Shown piece by piece: positions 7,703-16,543 of a stretch of 64,000 nt of DNA. The stretch is from Methylobacterium dankookense (GTDB taxonomy: Bacteria > Pseudomonadota > Alphaproteobacteria > Rhizobiales > Beijerinckiaceae), in NCBI RefSeq assembly GCF_902141855.1, contig NZ_CABFVH010000031.1, positions 1 through 64,000 on the forward strand, read 5' to 3'. The notes below the pieces were generated by a model. The model was not told the origin of the DNA. It saw only the letters and a list, made by a program, of their open reading frames with translations, and ran no database searches. The position numbers were made by a program, and so were the translations under genes. The stretch's first letter is position 1, and each line of letters begins with the position of its first letter.

Positions 7703-9946
7703 ATGGGTCGTCTGCAACGTGCGTCTCATCTGGATCCTATGCCCGTCGTGGCTACCCTGCAAACAGTCTCCTCATCGGGCCCGCAGAAAGAGACGCTTGC
7801 CGGCACGATCGAGCGCGTGACCTTTCACAACACCGAGACCGGCTTCTGTGTGCTGAAGGTGCAGGCCCGCGGGAAGCGCGACCTTGTGCCTGTCATAGGT
7901 CATGCACCAGCCATCGGCGCAGGTGAGTGGATCACCGCAACAGGCATCTGGATCACCGATCGGCAGCACGGCCTTCAGTTCAAGGCTGATACACTGAAGG
8001 TCACGCCACCGACGGGTGTCGAGGGCATCGAGAAGTATCTCGCCTCCGGCCATATGCGCGGCATCGGGCCAGCCATGGCCAAACGCATCGTCGCAGCCTT
8101 CGGCGAGGCCACCTTCGAGATCATCGAGACTGAGCCGGACCGCTTGAAGGAGGTCGCGGGTATCGGGCCCATGCGCGCTGCTCGTATCGTCGCTGGCTGG
8201 GCCGAGCAGAAGGCCGTGCGCGAGATCATGCTGTTCCTGCACGCCCACGGTGTCGGCACAGCCCGCGCAGTGCGCATCTTTAAGACCTACGGCCATGAGG
8301 CGATCGCCGTCATGACCGAGGATCCCTACCGGCTCGCCCGTGACATCCGCGGCATCGGCTTCAAGACAGCCGACGCCATCGCGATGAAGCTCGGGCTGAC
8401 CAAGGAGGCGCCGCAACGGCTGCGGGCGGGCATCTCGTTCGCGTTGCAGACCGCCACAGACGAGGGGCACTGCGCCCTGCCGGTAGCCGCTCTCGTCAAG
8501 CTCGCGACCGAACTTCTCGGCGTCGAGTCTCCGCTGATCCGGTCCGCGCTCCTCGACGTGCTTGAGACGGGCGAGGTCGTGCAGGACATCGTCGGCGACA
8601 AAGCCTGCATCTTCCTCGCCGGCCTGCATGCGGCCGAGCGCGTTATCGCCGAGCGCCTGCGCCGCCGCAGTCAGGGCAAGCCCCCCTGGCCCGAGATCGA
8701 CCTCGGCAAGGCGATGCCCTGGATCGAGGGGAAGACCGGCAAGACGCTCTCACCATCACAAGCCGATGCTGTGCGTCTGGTGCTCGGCGCGAAGCTCGCG
8801 GTGATCACGGGTGGCCCTGGTGTGGGCAAGACGAGCACGCTCGACACGATCCTACGCATCCTTCGCGCCAAGGGCACGCGCGTGCTGCTGGCTGCACCGA
8901 CCGGCCGCGCGGCCAAACGCATGAGCGAGCAGACTGGTCTTGAGGCCAAGACCATTCACCGCCTACTCGAGATCGACCCGAAGCACGGCGGCTTCTCGCG
9001 CAACGAGGAGAACCCGCTCGCCTGTGATCTGCTCGTCGTGGACGAGACCTCGATGGTCGACGTGCCGCTGATGAACGCGCTGACAAAGGCGGTGCCAGAA
9101 CATGCTGGCCTCTTGCTTGTTGGCGACGTCGACCAGTTGCCCTCTGTCGGCCCTGGCCAAGTGCTGGCCGACATCATCGCTTCAGACTGCGTGCAGGTAG
9201 CACGTCTCACCGAGGTATTTCGGCAGGCAGCCGAGAGCCGCATCGTCGTCAACGCTCACCGCATCAACGCGGGCAAGATGCCCGAGGGCGCGCAACGGGG
9301 CCGTGAAAGCGATTTTCACCTGATCGAGATAGACGAGCCGGAAGCGGGCGTCGCCAAGCTGATCGAGGTGGTGACCAAGCGCATCCCAGCTCGGTTCGGG
9401 CTTGATCCGGTTCGCGATGTGCAGGTTCTGACACCAATGCAGCGCGGAGTGCTCGGCGCGCGCAACCTCAACCACGAGCTTCAGGCCGTTCTGAACCCGA
9501 ACCCGCCAACCTCGATCGAGCGGTTCGGCTGGCGCTTCTCGCCGGGCGACCGGGTAATGGAGAGCCAGAACGACTACGACCGCGAGGTCTTCAACGGCGA
9601 CCTCGGCACGGTGGCGCGCATCGACGAGGACGAGGGCACGGTGATCGTCACATTCGAGGGTCGCGAGGTCGTCTACCCGTTCGGCGAGCTCGACACGCTG
9701 GTGCCTGCCTATGCCACGACGATCCACAAGTCGCAGGGCTCCGAGTATCCGGCAGTGGTTATCCCGCTGACCACGGGCCACTGGACGATGTTGGCGCGCA
9801 ATCTGCTCTACACGGCGGTCACGCGGGGCAAGCGGCTCGTCGTGCTGATCGGGCAGCGCAAGGCCATCGGCATCGCGGTGCGGGGTGGAAACATGAAGTC
9901 ACGATGGACAAGGTTACGAGAATGGCTTGAATCCGGTAAATATTGA
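7703..9946 (+). CDS. RecD2-like ATP-dependent DNA helicase (SF1B)
   Basis: A 5'-3' DNA helicase of the stand-alone RecD2 type (not RecBCD-bound RecD). The N-terminal OB-like domain (GTIERVTFHNTETGFCVL) is followed by helix-hairpin-helix repeats (MRGIGPAMAKRIV, VAGIGPMRAARIV, IRGIGFKTADAIA). The motor has Walker A GGPGVGKTST with Lys376, Walker B LLVVDETS, motif III GDVDQLPSVGPG and a C-terminal UvrD-like block with YATTIHKSQGSEY. It is full length at 747 residues. Met13 (7739) is an alternative start. RecD2 proteins act in DNA repair or mobile-element replication. This copy sits in accessory DNA, which favours a mobile-element passenger. Confidence 0.9.
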   Translation: MGRLQRASHLDPMPVVATLQTVSSSGPQKETLAGTIERVTFHNTETGFCVLKVQARGKRDLVPVIGHAPAIGAGEWITATGIWITDRQHGLQFKADTLKVTPPTGVEGIEKYLASGHMRGIGPAMAKRIVAAFGEATFEIIETEPDRLKEVAGIGPMRAARIVAGWAEQKAVREIMLFLHAHGVGTARAVRIFKTYGHEAIAVMTEDPYRLARDIRGIGFKTADAIAMKLGLTKEAPQRLRAGISFALQTATDEGHCALPVAALVKLATELLGVESPLIRSALLDVLETGEVVQDIVGDKACIFLAGLHAAERVIAERLRRRSQGKPPWPEIDLGKAMPWIEGKTGKTLSPSQADAVRLVLGAKLAVITGGPGVGKTSTLDTILRILRAKGTRVLLAAPTGRAAKRMSEQTGLEAKTIHRLLEIDPKHGGFSRNEENPLACDLLVVDETSMVDVPLMNALTKAVPEHAGLLLVGDVDQLPSVGPGQVLADIIASDCVQVARLTEVFRQAAESRIVVNAHRINAGKMPEGAQRGRESDFHLIEIDEPEAGVAKLIEVVTKRIPARFGLDPVRDVQVLTPMQRGVLGARNLNHELQAVLNPNPPTSIERFGWRFSPGDRVMESQNDYDREVFNGDLGTVARIDEDEGTVIVTFEGREVVYPFGELDTLVPAYATTIHKSQGSEYPAVVIPLTTGHWTMLARNLLYTAVTRGKRLVVLIGQRKAIGIAVRGGNMKSRWTRLREWLESGKY

Positions 9947-9959
9947 CGAGGTGCTCAAT

Positions 9960-9993
9960 AATCCTGCCGAGTATAAAAATACTCGGCAGGATT
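9960..9993. terminator. Perfect 15-bp inverted repeat after the helicase gene
   Basis: The arms 9960-9974 and 9979-9993 are exact reverse complements (AATCCTGCCGAGTAT) separated by AAAA. The hairpin begins 13 bases after the helicase stop and lies before the 3' end of the opposite-strand orphan gene, the position expected of a bidirectional terminator. There is no long T tract on either side, so an end-of-element structure or protein site is also possible. Confidence 0.5.
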
Positions 9994-10008
9994 TGGAAGG
10001 CAAAATAT

Positions 10009-10404
10009 TCAATTATCCATTCTATTTAGCTCCTCAAATATTAAATCCAGATCGCGATAAATCATATCTCTCCACTGATCAGCGGTTGGGGCCATTGCGT
10101 AGGCGAGGCAGTCCGGGTAACGCTTCAACCTGCGAAGGCGCTTGTCTGGCCGAACCCGGAAAACTGCGAAGTATCCATCTATCACAAGCCTAACGTAGTG
10201 CCTGTCCTTTCCGCATCGATCTGCATTTTCGACCACATAGATGTTCGAGTTTTTTAAATCCGGACAGCATAGTTCTGGGACATATTCCGCATCGCGGCGG
10301 TCCATTTGCTTCAAATATGATATAGAGGCCTTTATCTTGAGATCTGTTATTTCTTCTCTTTCAAGATAGATAAAACTGGGAGATTTTCTTGACATATTGG
10401 ACAT
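10009..10404 (-). CDS. Hypothetical protein, AT-rich orphan
   Basis: A 131-residue soluble basic protein with no recognised domain. ATG at 10404 is chosen because GGAG lies five bases upstream; the open frame extends further to 10485 without a good site. Its DNA is much richer in A/T than its neighbours and uses AT-ending codons (AAA, ATA, TTT), a sign of recent acquisition. The C-terminal part has the segment DGYFAVFRVRPDKRL followed by an acidic and aromatic tail. Convergent with the helicase gene, with a perfect hairpin between the two. It could be a mobile-element accessory or defence factor, but nothing in the sequence proves this. Confidence 0.55.
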   Translation of the reverse strand: MSNMSRKSPSFIYLEREEITDLKIKASISYLKQMDRRDAEYVPELCCPDLKNSNIYVVENADRCGKDRHYVRLVIDGYFAVFRVRPDKRLRRLKRYPDCLAYAMAPTADQWRDMIYRDLDLIFEELNRMDN

Positions 10405-10748
10405 AACAACTCCAGCGCTGGCTACAAGTTGATTTATAGGCAGGCGATGGGCGGCATGCGCGTTAGATGTGCCAGAATGTCGCAATCGGAGGAGAAGCTC
10501 GTTACCTGTGTCGCCAGGCCGCCGTCCGAGGTTCTCGCAAAGTGTGCGCTAATCGGCTCGCACTGGCGCCTTGCGCCGCGCAACGCCTCGATCGTGATCA
10601 GTGATCGTGATGCGGGCTACATGATTGGCCCGGCAAGCGCGGAAGTGCGCGCCCGGCTCGTGACTGCCACCATAACCTGCCGCGCATCCGTCGATGTCGA
10701 CCGGGACCAGGTGGGGAACAGCGAGGCGGCAAGGCTGACTGATAAGGC
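10405..10748. other. Gene-poor stretch upstream of the DUF72 gene
   Basis: A 110-codon open frame (10429-10761, + strand) crosses this stretch but shows no family signature and overlaps the DUF72 start, so it is not called. The direct repeat GATCGTGAT-CAGT-GATCGTGAT lies near 10590-10612. The left edge should hold the promoter of the AT-rich orphan gene. Confidence 0.3.
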
Positions 10749-11504
10749 ATGGGTTTGCTAAGCCTCACTGCTGTCGGGACGGCAGGCTGGAACGTGCCGA
10801 AGGCTCACGCCGATCGGTTTCAGGAATCCGGCAGTCATCTCGAACGCTACGCACAGCGCTTCAACGCGGTGGAGATCAACACCTCGTTCTACCGGCCGCA
10901 TCGTGTCACGACCTATGAGCGCTGGGCCGCGACAGTGCCGGAGCCATTCCGCTTTGCCGTGAAGATCCCGCGCTCAATTACCCATGAGCGGCGCCTCGAT
11001 AGCGTGGACGAGCCGCTCACGAGATTCCTTGGTGAAGTTGCTGGGCTCGGGCCGAAGCTGGGACCACTTCTGCTGCAACTGCCGCCAAGCCTTCCTTTTC
11101 ACACCGCGACGGCTGGCGCGTTCCTGCAGCGTCTCAGAGAGGCCTTTTCGGGAAGCATCGTCTGCGAGCCGCGGCATCCGACGTGGTTTGCACCTGGCGT
11201 CGACACGCTTCTGGCCGACCTGCAGATTGCCCGGGTCGCGGCGGATCCGGCGCCGGTGCCTCAGGCGAGCAACCCGGGCGGCTGGCGGGGCCTGGCATAT
11301 TATCGGCTGCACGGATCTCCACGGATCTACTACTCCGCCTACACGGCGCCTGTGCTCGATGTGTTGGCGGCGCGTCTCGCAGCCGAAGCGCGGGACGGGC
11401 TGCAGATCTGGTGCATCTTTGACAACACGGCAGCGTTCGCGGCCACAGGCGACGCGCTCTCAACGCTAGAACGCCTGAGGCAAGATGCCGGGACGCGAAT
11501 GTGA
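10749..11504 (+). CDS. DUF72 (YecE-like) protein
   Basis: A TIM-barrel protein of the DUF72/YecE family, 251 residues, with family marks at the usual places: GTAGWNVP near the start, VEINTSFYRPH, RFAVKIPRSITHE, LGPLLLQLPPSL, CEPRHPTWF and YYRLHGSPRIYYS. The biochemical activity of the family is not established. The predicted ATG follows AAGG very closely, so the start is somewhat uncertain. It stands alone between accessory genes, and no operon partner is visible. Confidence 0.85.
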   Translation: MGLLSLTAVGTAGWNVPKAHADRFQESGSHLERYAQRFNAVEINTSFYRPHRVTTYERWAATVPEPFRFAVKIPRSITHERRLDSVDEPLTRFLGEVAGLGPKLGPLLLQLPPSLPFHTATAGAFLQRLREAFSGSIVCEPRHPTWFAPGVDTLLADLQIARVAADPAPVPQASNPGGWRGLAYYRLHGSPRIYYSAYTAPVLDVLAARLAAEARDGLQIWCIFDNTAAFAATGDALSTLERLRQDAGTRM

Positions 11505-11821
11505 AGCGGGTGCTGCTGGCAGGCCCGCGCATCGGTAATGCTAGTGCCTCCTCGATCCTGGCGCGCGGCGTGCCGCCGAGCCCGTGCCGCAGGATGCAGG
11601 GGCTTCAGTTGCACGAGCAGCGAGACGGCTGGCCCAATCGGTGAACCCATGAGTGTCGGACGGCGCCGCCTCAAGACGGCGCGAGCGCGAACGCCTTCGT
11701 CTCGCCCCAATGAGAACCTGTGTGGCGTGACTGGAACTGCTGCGGCGCACCGTCATCCGTTTTCGATAGAGAGCGACACGGGCTTTACCAAAGCATTCCT
11801 CCTCGCCAATGCAAACCGGAC
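11505..11821. other. Intergenic region upstream of the DHA2 exporter
   Basis: These 317 bases contain several short overlapping open frames on both strands, none with a ribosome site and recognisable motif. They presumably hold the promoter of the exporter gene. No repeat or clear operator was found. Confidence 0.3.
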
Positions 11822-13306
11822 GTGAACGCACCCCAACGTGGCGCCGCGCAGGTGCGCCTCAGCAGCGCCGAGATCCGCTCGATCATCATCGGCCTCGTCG
11901 CCGCGATGCTGCTCGCTGCTCTCGACCAGACCATCGTCGCGACAGCCATGCCGACGATCGGACTCGAACTCGGCGATGCCGCAAACCTGCCTTGGATCGT
12001 CACAGCCTACCTGCTCGCCTCGACAGCCGTCACGCCTCTCTACGGGAAGCTCTCCGACATCCACGGCCGGCGCATCATGCTGCTGGTCGCCATCGCGATC
12101 TTCAGTCTCGGATCCCTGCTCTGCGCGCTGGCGCCGACGATGGTGGAGCTCGCGCTGGCACGCGGACTTCAGGGCATCGGTGGAGGTGGCCTGATAGCGC
12201 TCGCCCAGACGATCCTCGCCGACATCCTCTCGCCCAAGGAGCGGGCCCGCTACAAGGTCTACATCGCGGGGGTGTTCGCCCTGGCCTCGGTGGCCGGCCC
12301 CCTGCTCGGCGGAGTGTTCGCCCAGCACCTGCACTGGTCGGCGATCTTCTGGATCAACCTGCCGATCGGCCTCCTCGCCTTCGCCCTCACGAACGACAAG
12401 CTCAGGCTCCTACCTCGCAATGAGCGGCGGCACAGCGTCGATTATCCGGGAGCGGGTCTGCTGATCCTCAGCTCGACGAGCCTGATGCTGGCTCTGAGCT
12501 GGGGCGGCGTGCGCTATCCCTGGGGGGCGGCCCCGGTTCTCGGGCTCGCCGCCTTCGGCCTCCTCGTCGGCGTCGGCTTTGTGGCTCGGCTGCTGACTGC
12601 CCCCGAACCGCTGATCCCGACGAGTGTGCTGCGCGACCAAGTCGTCTACTCCGCAACCCTGGCCGCCTGCTTCGCGATGGGCACGCTGATCGGGTTGAGC
12701 ATCTACGTTCCGATCTTTCTCGAAGGGGTCGTTGGCTTGAGCGCCAGCCAGTCGGGCGCGGCCATGGTGCCGCTGATGGTTGGGACGGTCGCGGGCGCCA
12801 CGCTGTCGAGCCGGTCGATGCTGCACTTTCAGCACTACAAGCGCATTCCGCTCGCGGCTCTGGCGCTGAGCGTTGTGGTTTGCGCTCTGCTAGCCTTCGG
12901 CAGCCGGGAAATGCCGCTCTGGCTGCTCGAGATCCTGTTCGTGCTGCTCTCAATGGGGATCGGCACAGTGCTGCCGCTGTCAACGATCGTGGTCCAGAAC
13001 GCCGTCGCGCCGCACCAGCTCGGCATCGCGACTGCATCGATGAATTTCTTCCGCTCGCTCGGTGGCGCGATCATCGTGGCGATCTTCGGCACTCTCGTCC
13101 TGGGTGGCGTGGGCAGCAACGACGGCGCGGGCACCGCTCACGATATGGCGGTGCTGCTTCAGGGGGCCGATGCCGGCCAGCTCGGGCTCACCTTCCGTCT
13201 CGTGTTCATCGCCGCGTGCCTCGGCCTCGTCCTGGCCGCGGGCTGCCTCAGCCTCATGGAGGAGCGTCCCCTGCATGGTCCTGGCGCGGACAAACGCAGC
13301 GCCTAG
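11822..13306 (+). CDS. MFS multidrug exporter, DHA2 (EmrB/QacA) family
   Basis: A 14-helix proton-driven exporter of about 494 residues. Helix 1 carries the DHA2 motif LLAALDQTIVATAMPTI. It is followed by WIVTAYLLASTAVTPLYGKL, motif A GKLSDIHGRR, GLQGIGGGGLIALAQ (helix 4) and the motif-C-like GPLLGGVFAQ in helix 5. GTG at 11822 is the likely start because the protein then begins just before helix 1; the open frame reaches back to 11720. No membrane-fusion partner (EmrA) is adjacent, so it probably acts alone. Substrates are unknown. Confidence 0.88.
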   Translation: MNAPQRGAAQVRLSSAEIRSIIIGLVAAMLLAALDQTIVATAMPTIGLELGDAANLPWIVTAYLLASTAVTPLYGKLSDIHGRRIMLLVAIAIFSLGSLLCALAPTMVELALARGLQGIGGGGLIALAQTILADILSPKERARYKVYIAGVFALASVAGPLLGGVFAQHLHWSAIFWINLPIGLLAFALTNDKLRLLPRNERRHSVDYPGAGLLILSSTSLMLALSWGGVRYPWGAAPVLGLAAFGLLVGVGFVARLLTAPEPLIPTSVLRDQVVYSATLAACFAMGTLIGLSIYVPIFLEGVVGLSASQSGAAMVPLMVGTVAGATLSSRSMLHFQHYKRIPLAALALSVVVCALLAFGSREMPLWLLEILFVLLSMGIGTVLPLSTIVVQNAVAPHQLGIATASMNFFRSLGGAIIVAIFGTLVLGGVGSNDGAGTAHDMAVLLQGADAGQLGLTFRLVFIAACLGLVLAAGCLSLMEERPLHGPGADKRSA

Positions 13307-13807
13307 GGGCAAGCTGCGCAGCACACAGGGCGAAGTCCCAGAACGACCAGCAGGTCTCGAAGGGCATGCTTTCTGGGCCCAGGACCATTCGCATCACGTC
13401 CTTGGATAACCGCGAATAGGGGCGCAGCTACGGAAAGGCTGTTTCGCCGAAGATCCGCTCTGCTCTCGCCGCATCCGCGGTTTTCGCCTTGGGTGTCGGC
13501 AATGAACGGCAAGTTTGCATATTCCGTCATCGCGGTATGCCTGCCGGAAGGTATTGAATTTCCTCCCGTATGTCTCTGAGGAGAGCCCGCCAGGACCCTC
13601 AGCTAGATGCTCCGCGCAGGTAGAGGTAGCTCAACTTCCGCCGGATGCGGCAATCGACTAAGGAAACAAAAGCTCAAAGGAAGCACAAAGAAACCAGGTC
13701 AGATTTTTAGTTCTTGCCTCCTCAGCACCCTCAGGAAAAAGCCCTTCACCGCCCACGACCGATGTCCTTTCATTGGGGGACCGGGGCAACAGGGCGCAAG
13801 AACGACG
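13307..13807. other. Long gene-free stretch before the integrase
   Basis: About 500 bases with only short overlapping frames and no convincing gene. The integrase reading frame stays open back to 13607, but the extension lacks recombinase features. An A-rich run (near 13660-13735) just upstream may hold the integrase promoter or an attachment region. No tRNA copy was found here. Confidence 0.3.
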
Positions 13808-14791
13808 ATGGCATCGATCCGGAAGCTACGGGGCCGCTGGCAGGCAGCCGTGCGCCGCAAAGGCATGGCACCGCGCTCGAAGAGCTTCGACACCAAGGGC
13901 GAGGCCGAGCGGTGGGCACGCAACCTCGAGGCCGAGCTCGATCGCTGCGGGACACTGCCCGACACGCGCTTGGCCGAGAACACTACGCTGGCGCAGATCC
14001 TGACGCGCTATCGAAGCGAGGTCTCGCCGACAAAGCGCAGCCATGTCTCTGAGGTCTCGCGCCTCAGCGCCATCCTGCGCCGGCCGATCTGCTACCGCAC
14101 TCTCGCTCTCCTCTCGACTGCTGATCTGGCAGCGTATCGCGATGAACGCCTAAAGAAAGTCGCCCCAGCCACGGTGATCCGAGAACTGAACACGATCTCG
14201 CACGCCATCGACACCGCACGCCGGGAGTGGGGCATCTACATGGCTCAGAATCCGTGCAAGCTCGTTCGCCGCCCCTCTCCGCCGAAGGGGCGCACACGCC
14301 GACTAGAGGGCAACGAGGAGCAGCTCCTACTCGCTGCTGCTGATGCCGGTCGCGTGCGCTATTTGAGGCCCTTGATCGAACTCGCCATCGAGACCGGCAT
14401 GCGCAGGGGCGAGTTGCTGGCGCTACGCTGGGAGCACGTGGACCTGACCCAACGCGTCGCGCACCTGTCCATGACCAAAAACGGCACCAGTCGCGACGTG
14501 CCCTTGTCGGGCCGTGCCGTGGAGACGCTCAGGCGCTTACAGGCAGCCGAGACCAAGACGGTGTTCACGGCAGCGCCGAACGCAGTGCGGCTCGCCTGGG
14601 AGCGACTGGTGCGCCGTGTAGGCCTTCAGGATCTGCACCTACACGACCTGCGCCATGAGGCTGTCTCGCGTTTGTTCGAGAAGGGTTTCAACACGGTCGA
14701 GGTCGCCTCGATCTCGGGCCACCGAGAGCTGCGCATGTTGCAGCGTTACACGCACCTCCGCGCCGCTGACTTAGCAGAGCGCCTTCGTTGA
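13808..14791 (+). CDS. Tyrosine-type site-specific integrase
   Basis: Phage/genomic-island integrase of 327 residues. After an N-terminal arm-binding region and a SAM-like core-binding domain (about residues 60-150) comes the catalytic domain. It holds Arg in ETGMRRGELLALRW, Lys in MTKNGTSRDV, the His-x-x-Arg box HDLRHEAVSR, His in SGHRELRML and the nucleophile Tyr in LQRYTHL. All catalytic residues are present, so it may be active. ATG 13808 gives a protein beginning MASIRKLRG, typical for this group. It lies about 2.9 kb left of tRNA-Arg(CCG), a common island target, but is not directly next to it. Confidence 0.9.
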   Translation: MASIRKLRGRWQAAVRRKGMAPRSKSFDTKGEAERWARNLEAELDRCGTLPDTRLAENTTLAQILTRYRSEVSPTKRSHVSEVSRLSAILRRPICYRTLALLSTADLAAYRDERLKKVAPATVIRELNTISHAIDTARREWGIYMAQNPCKLVRRPSPPKGRTRRLEGNEEQLLLAAADAGRVRYLRPLIELAIETGMRRGELLALRWEHVDLTQRVAHLSMTKNGTSRDVPLSGRAVETLRRLQAAETKTVFTAAPNAVRLAWERLVRRVGLQDLHLHDLRHEAVSRLFEKGFNTVEVASISGHRELRMLQRYTHLRAADLAERLR

Positions 14792-15138
14792 TCACGAACA
14801 ACCTGTCGCGCCTGCTCCTTGGCCTGCCGGTTTCCGCGAGTCGCAGAAAATCGCATTAGCGAGCCGCTGGCGGCTTTCGGAGGTCTAGCCTAGTTGGCAA
14901 GCTTCGCAGGTATCCGTGACCTCTGGCGGCCCATCTGAGTCGATTTCCGGGCGCCTTCCGCACTGGGGCTGCCGGGCTTCCTGGTGACGCGGCGGAATTC
15001 ATCGACGCAGCCCGCTCTTCCCGGTAAATGTGACGCCTACCACGACCGGCACCCGGAGGCTCCCTTATGTATGAGGGTGCCCTCCCTCTTCGTGATAAGC
15101 TCTACCCACCCGGAGCAGGCAGCCGGAACAGAGATATA

Positions 15139-15164
15139 GAGGGTCCGTCAAAGTCGCGTGATCA
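15139..15164 (+). repeat. 26-bp repeat, copy A
   Basis: Pattern GAGGGTCCGTC, then five variable bases (AAAGT), then CGCGTGATCA. It matches copy B (reverse strand) at all but a handful of positions, with differences concentrated in the five central bases. It borders the AT-rich core on the left. Confidence 0.8.
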
Positions 15165-15223
15165 TTCCGGCAGATATATGGGATCTACTTATATAAAAGG
15201 ATATAAATATATATAGGGAAAAG

Positions 15224-15249
15224 TGATCACGCGTAGGCGACGGGCCCTC
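15224..15249 (-). repeat. 26-bp repeat, copy B (inverted)
   Basis: Read on the - strand this is GAGGGCCCGTC, GCCTA, CGCGTGATCA. With copy A it makes a long interrupted inverted repeat around the AT-rich core. The TGATCA ends face the core on both sides. Confidence 0.8.
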
Positions 15250-15340
15250 GTCGGTGATCAGCTTCCGGCCTGGGAGCGAAGCCATTTTCAGTCAATGACT
15301 TAGCTTGATGAGCGAGCGCCGGTTGCCGTCATGGGCCCGA

Positions 15341-15366
15341 GAGGGTCCGTCGCCTCGGCGTGATCA
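15341..15366 (+). repeat. 26-bp repeat, copy C, overlapping a stop codon
   Basis: GAGGGTCCGTC, GCCTC, GGCGTGATCA, in direct orientation to copy A. The last three bases (15364-15366) are the stop codon of the coiled-coil gene on the - strand, so the repeat and that gene have probably moved or evolved together. Confidence 0.8.
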
Positions 15367-16071
15367 CCCGACCTGACCGGCGGCGAGCGGCATTTCGGCT
15401 TGATCGTCGAGAGTGGACTGCCGGCTCCAAGGTCCGCCTTCATCCTCAAGCCCAAGAAGGAGCTTGAGCCGATCCCGAGCCTTCCGGCGGTCCCAAGTCT
15501 CGGTTGATTCCCGGGTCATGCGCCTCGCGAACTCGGTAGGCCGGGGATCAGCTCCGTCGAGCTCTGTGCGCATCTTCACGAGGAAGAGCCGGCTTACGAG
15601 GTAGTCGGCAGCGCGCGCCCGATACTGCCGCTGCCGGGATCCCTCGGTCTCGAGCCACCGCTTGAACGCTTCCACCTCAGCTGCCTCGAGCTCCGCGCTG
15701 ATGCACGGCATATCAAGATCGGCGAGTATGATCTGCAGTTCCGCCCTCTCGGCCTCCTTCTTGTTCCGCTCGCGATCGCGATAGTTCTTCTGGTCGACGC
15801 GGCGCTTCACCTTGCGCCTCACCTTCGATGCCGCGCGCTTGTTCTCGGCACGTGCGTCCCGGCTCGCTCTCTCAGCAGCCTCGTAGCGCTCACTATCCGC
15901 CTTCTTCTTCTGTGCCAATTTCTCCTTGTAGCTGCGAATAACTTCCAGCAGCTGCTTGGGTTTTGATTTTGCTTCCCTTTCTACTGCCGGATCCATAGGC
16001 GGGAAAGGTGGACTAGCTTCACCCGTCAGGCTCCCGCCTACACAAGTATTGTCCATTTTGGGCAGAGACAT
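15364..16071 (-). CDS. Highly charged coiled-coil protein, hypothetical
   Basis: A 235-residue cytosolic protein with no recognised domain. Residues from about 40 to 125 are extremely rich in Lys, Arg, Glu and Ala with heptad-like spacing (EKLAQKKKADSERYEAAERA, RRKVKRRVDQKNYRDRERNK), predicting a long helical coiled coil. The C-terminal half is a more ordinary helical region (AADYLVSRLFLVKM). Such proteins are frequent on plasmids and phages as partition, scaffold or DNA-binding accessories. The stop codon lies inside copy C of the 26-bp repeat, and the AT-rich repeat locus follows directly. The context suggests, but does not prove, that it acts at that site. Confidence 0.6.
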   Translation of the reverse strand: MSLPKMDNTCVGGSLTGEASPPFPPMDPAVEREAKSKPKQLLEVIRSYKEKLAQKKKADSERYEAAERASRDARAENKRAASKVRRKVKRRVDQKNYRDRERNKKEAERAELQIILADLDMPCISAELEAAEVEAFKRWLETEGSRQRQYRARAADYLVSRLFLVKMRTELDGADPRPTEFARRMTRESTETWDRRKARDRLKLLLGLEDEGGPWSRQSTLDDQAEMPLAAGQVG

Positions 16072-16303
16072 TGCTTAACCTTAGTGTCAATCCAGCACAA
16101 CAACCGCTCGCGAGGAGTAATTTCCGTCGGAGAGAACCCACCACAGCCGGGGTGGGCTCACCGATGCAGCTCTCGTATACGCTGTTATAGCGACCAGGTG
16201 ACGGGCATGCGCGTAGAAGGTCATGCACCGCGGGCCGGCTTGACCACTGTTGTGGGACTCGTCTCAGATCGTCCTACAACGGCACCAGCTGAGACGCCTC
16301 TTG

Positions 16304-16543
16304 TCAGGTCCCCTCTGGCTTGGGCGCCCCGTCCAGAACCTTATCAACGATCAGCGGAACGTGGTGAGCGTTGCGGACCAGGAAGCAGCGCGCACGCTCG
16401 AGAACACCTTCTGCATCAGGATCTTTGAACTCGCCTGGCTCGAACTGCGCCATCTCGGCATGCAGGTTCGTGGCGAGGATGGCTGCAAGCTCGGTGATGA
16501 GGTCGCACGGATCGCTGTGCTCGTCGGATGATCCACCGGCCAT
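16304..16543 (-). CDS. Small hypothetical acidic protein
   Basis: A 79-residue protein starting at ATG 16543 behind a GGGAG ribosome site. It is acidic and largely helical (DLITELAAILATNLHAEMA, then ARCFLVRNAHHVPLIVDKVL). No family is recognised. It is divergent from the DsbA-like gene and lies upstream of the coiled-coil gene on the same strand, but 232 bases separate them. The consistent codon bias in this frame supports a real gene. Confidence 0.5.
   Translation of the reverse strand: MAGGSSDEHSDPCDLITELAAILATNLHAEMAQFEPGEFKDPDAEGVLERARCFLVRNAHHVPLIVDKVLDGAPKPEGT

Larger units (their letters stand above)
14792..15363. other. Intergenic region with 26-bp repeats and an AT-rich core
   Basis: No gene is visible in 572 bases. 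The first 340 bases look like decayed GC-rich DNA. From 15139 a distinct structure begins: two 26-bp repeat copies in inverted orientation flank about 59 bases of strongly A/T-rich DNA (runs of ATAT between 15173 and 15215), with a third copy 91 bases further on. The layout recalls a plasmid iteron, partition or promoter-operator site more than ordinary intergenic DNA. Confidence 0.5.

Noticed and set aside
7703..9946. RecD subunit of a RecBCD complex
   Set aside because: No recB or recC nearby, and the N-terminal OB-like and helix-hairpin-helix region is that of stand-alone RecD2.
10429..10761. 110-codon + strand frame before the DUF72 gene
   Set aside because: Overlaps the DUF72 start, no ribosome site, no recognisable motif; probably chance.
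13808..14791. Island integrase as a chromosomal XerC/XerD
   Set aside because: Sequence type (short arm domain, MASIRK start) is phage/island-like, and a standard XerC is present at 55945-56949.
15139..15366. 26-bp repeats as a CRISPR array
   Set aside because: Only three copies, one inverted, with unequal spacers of 59 and 91 bases and no cas genes nearby.
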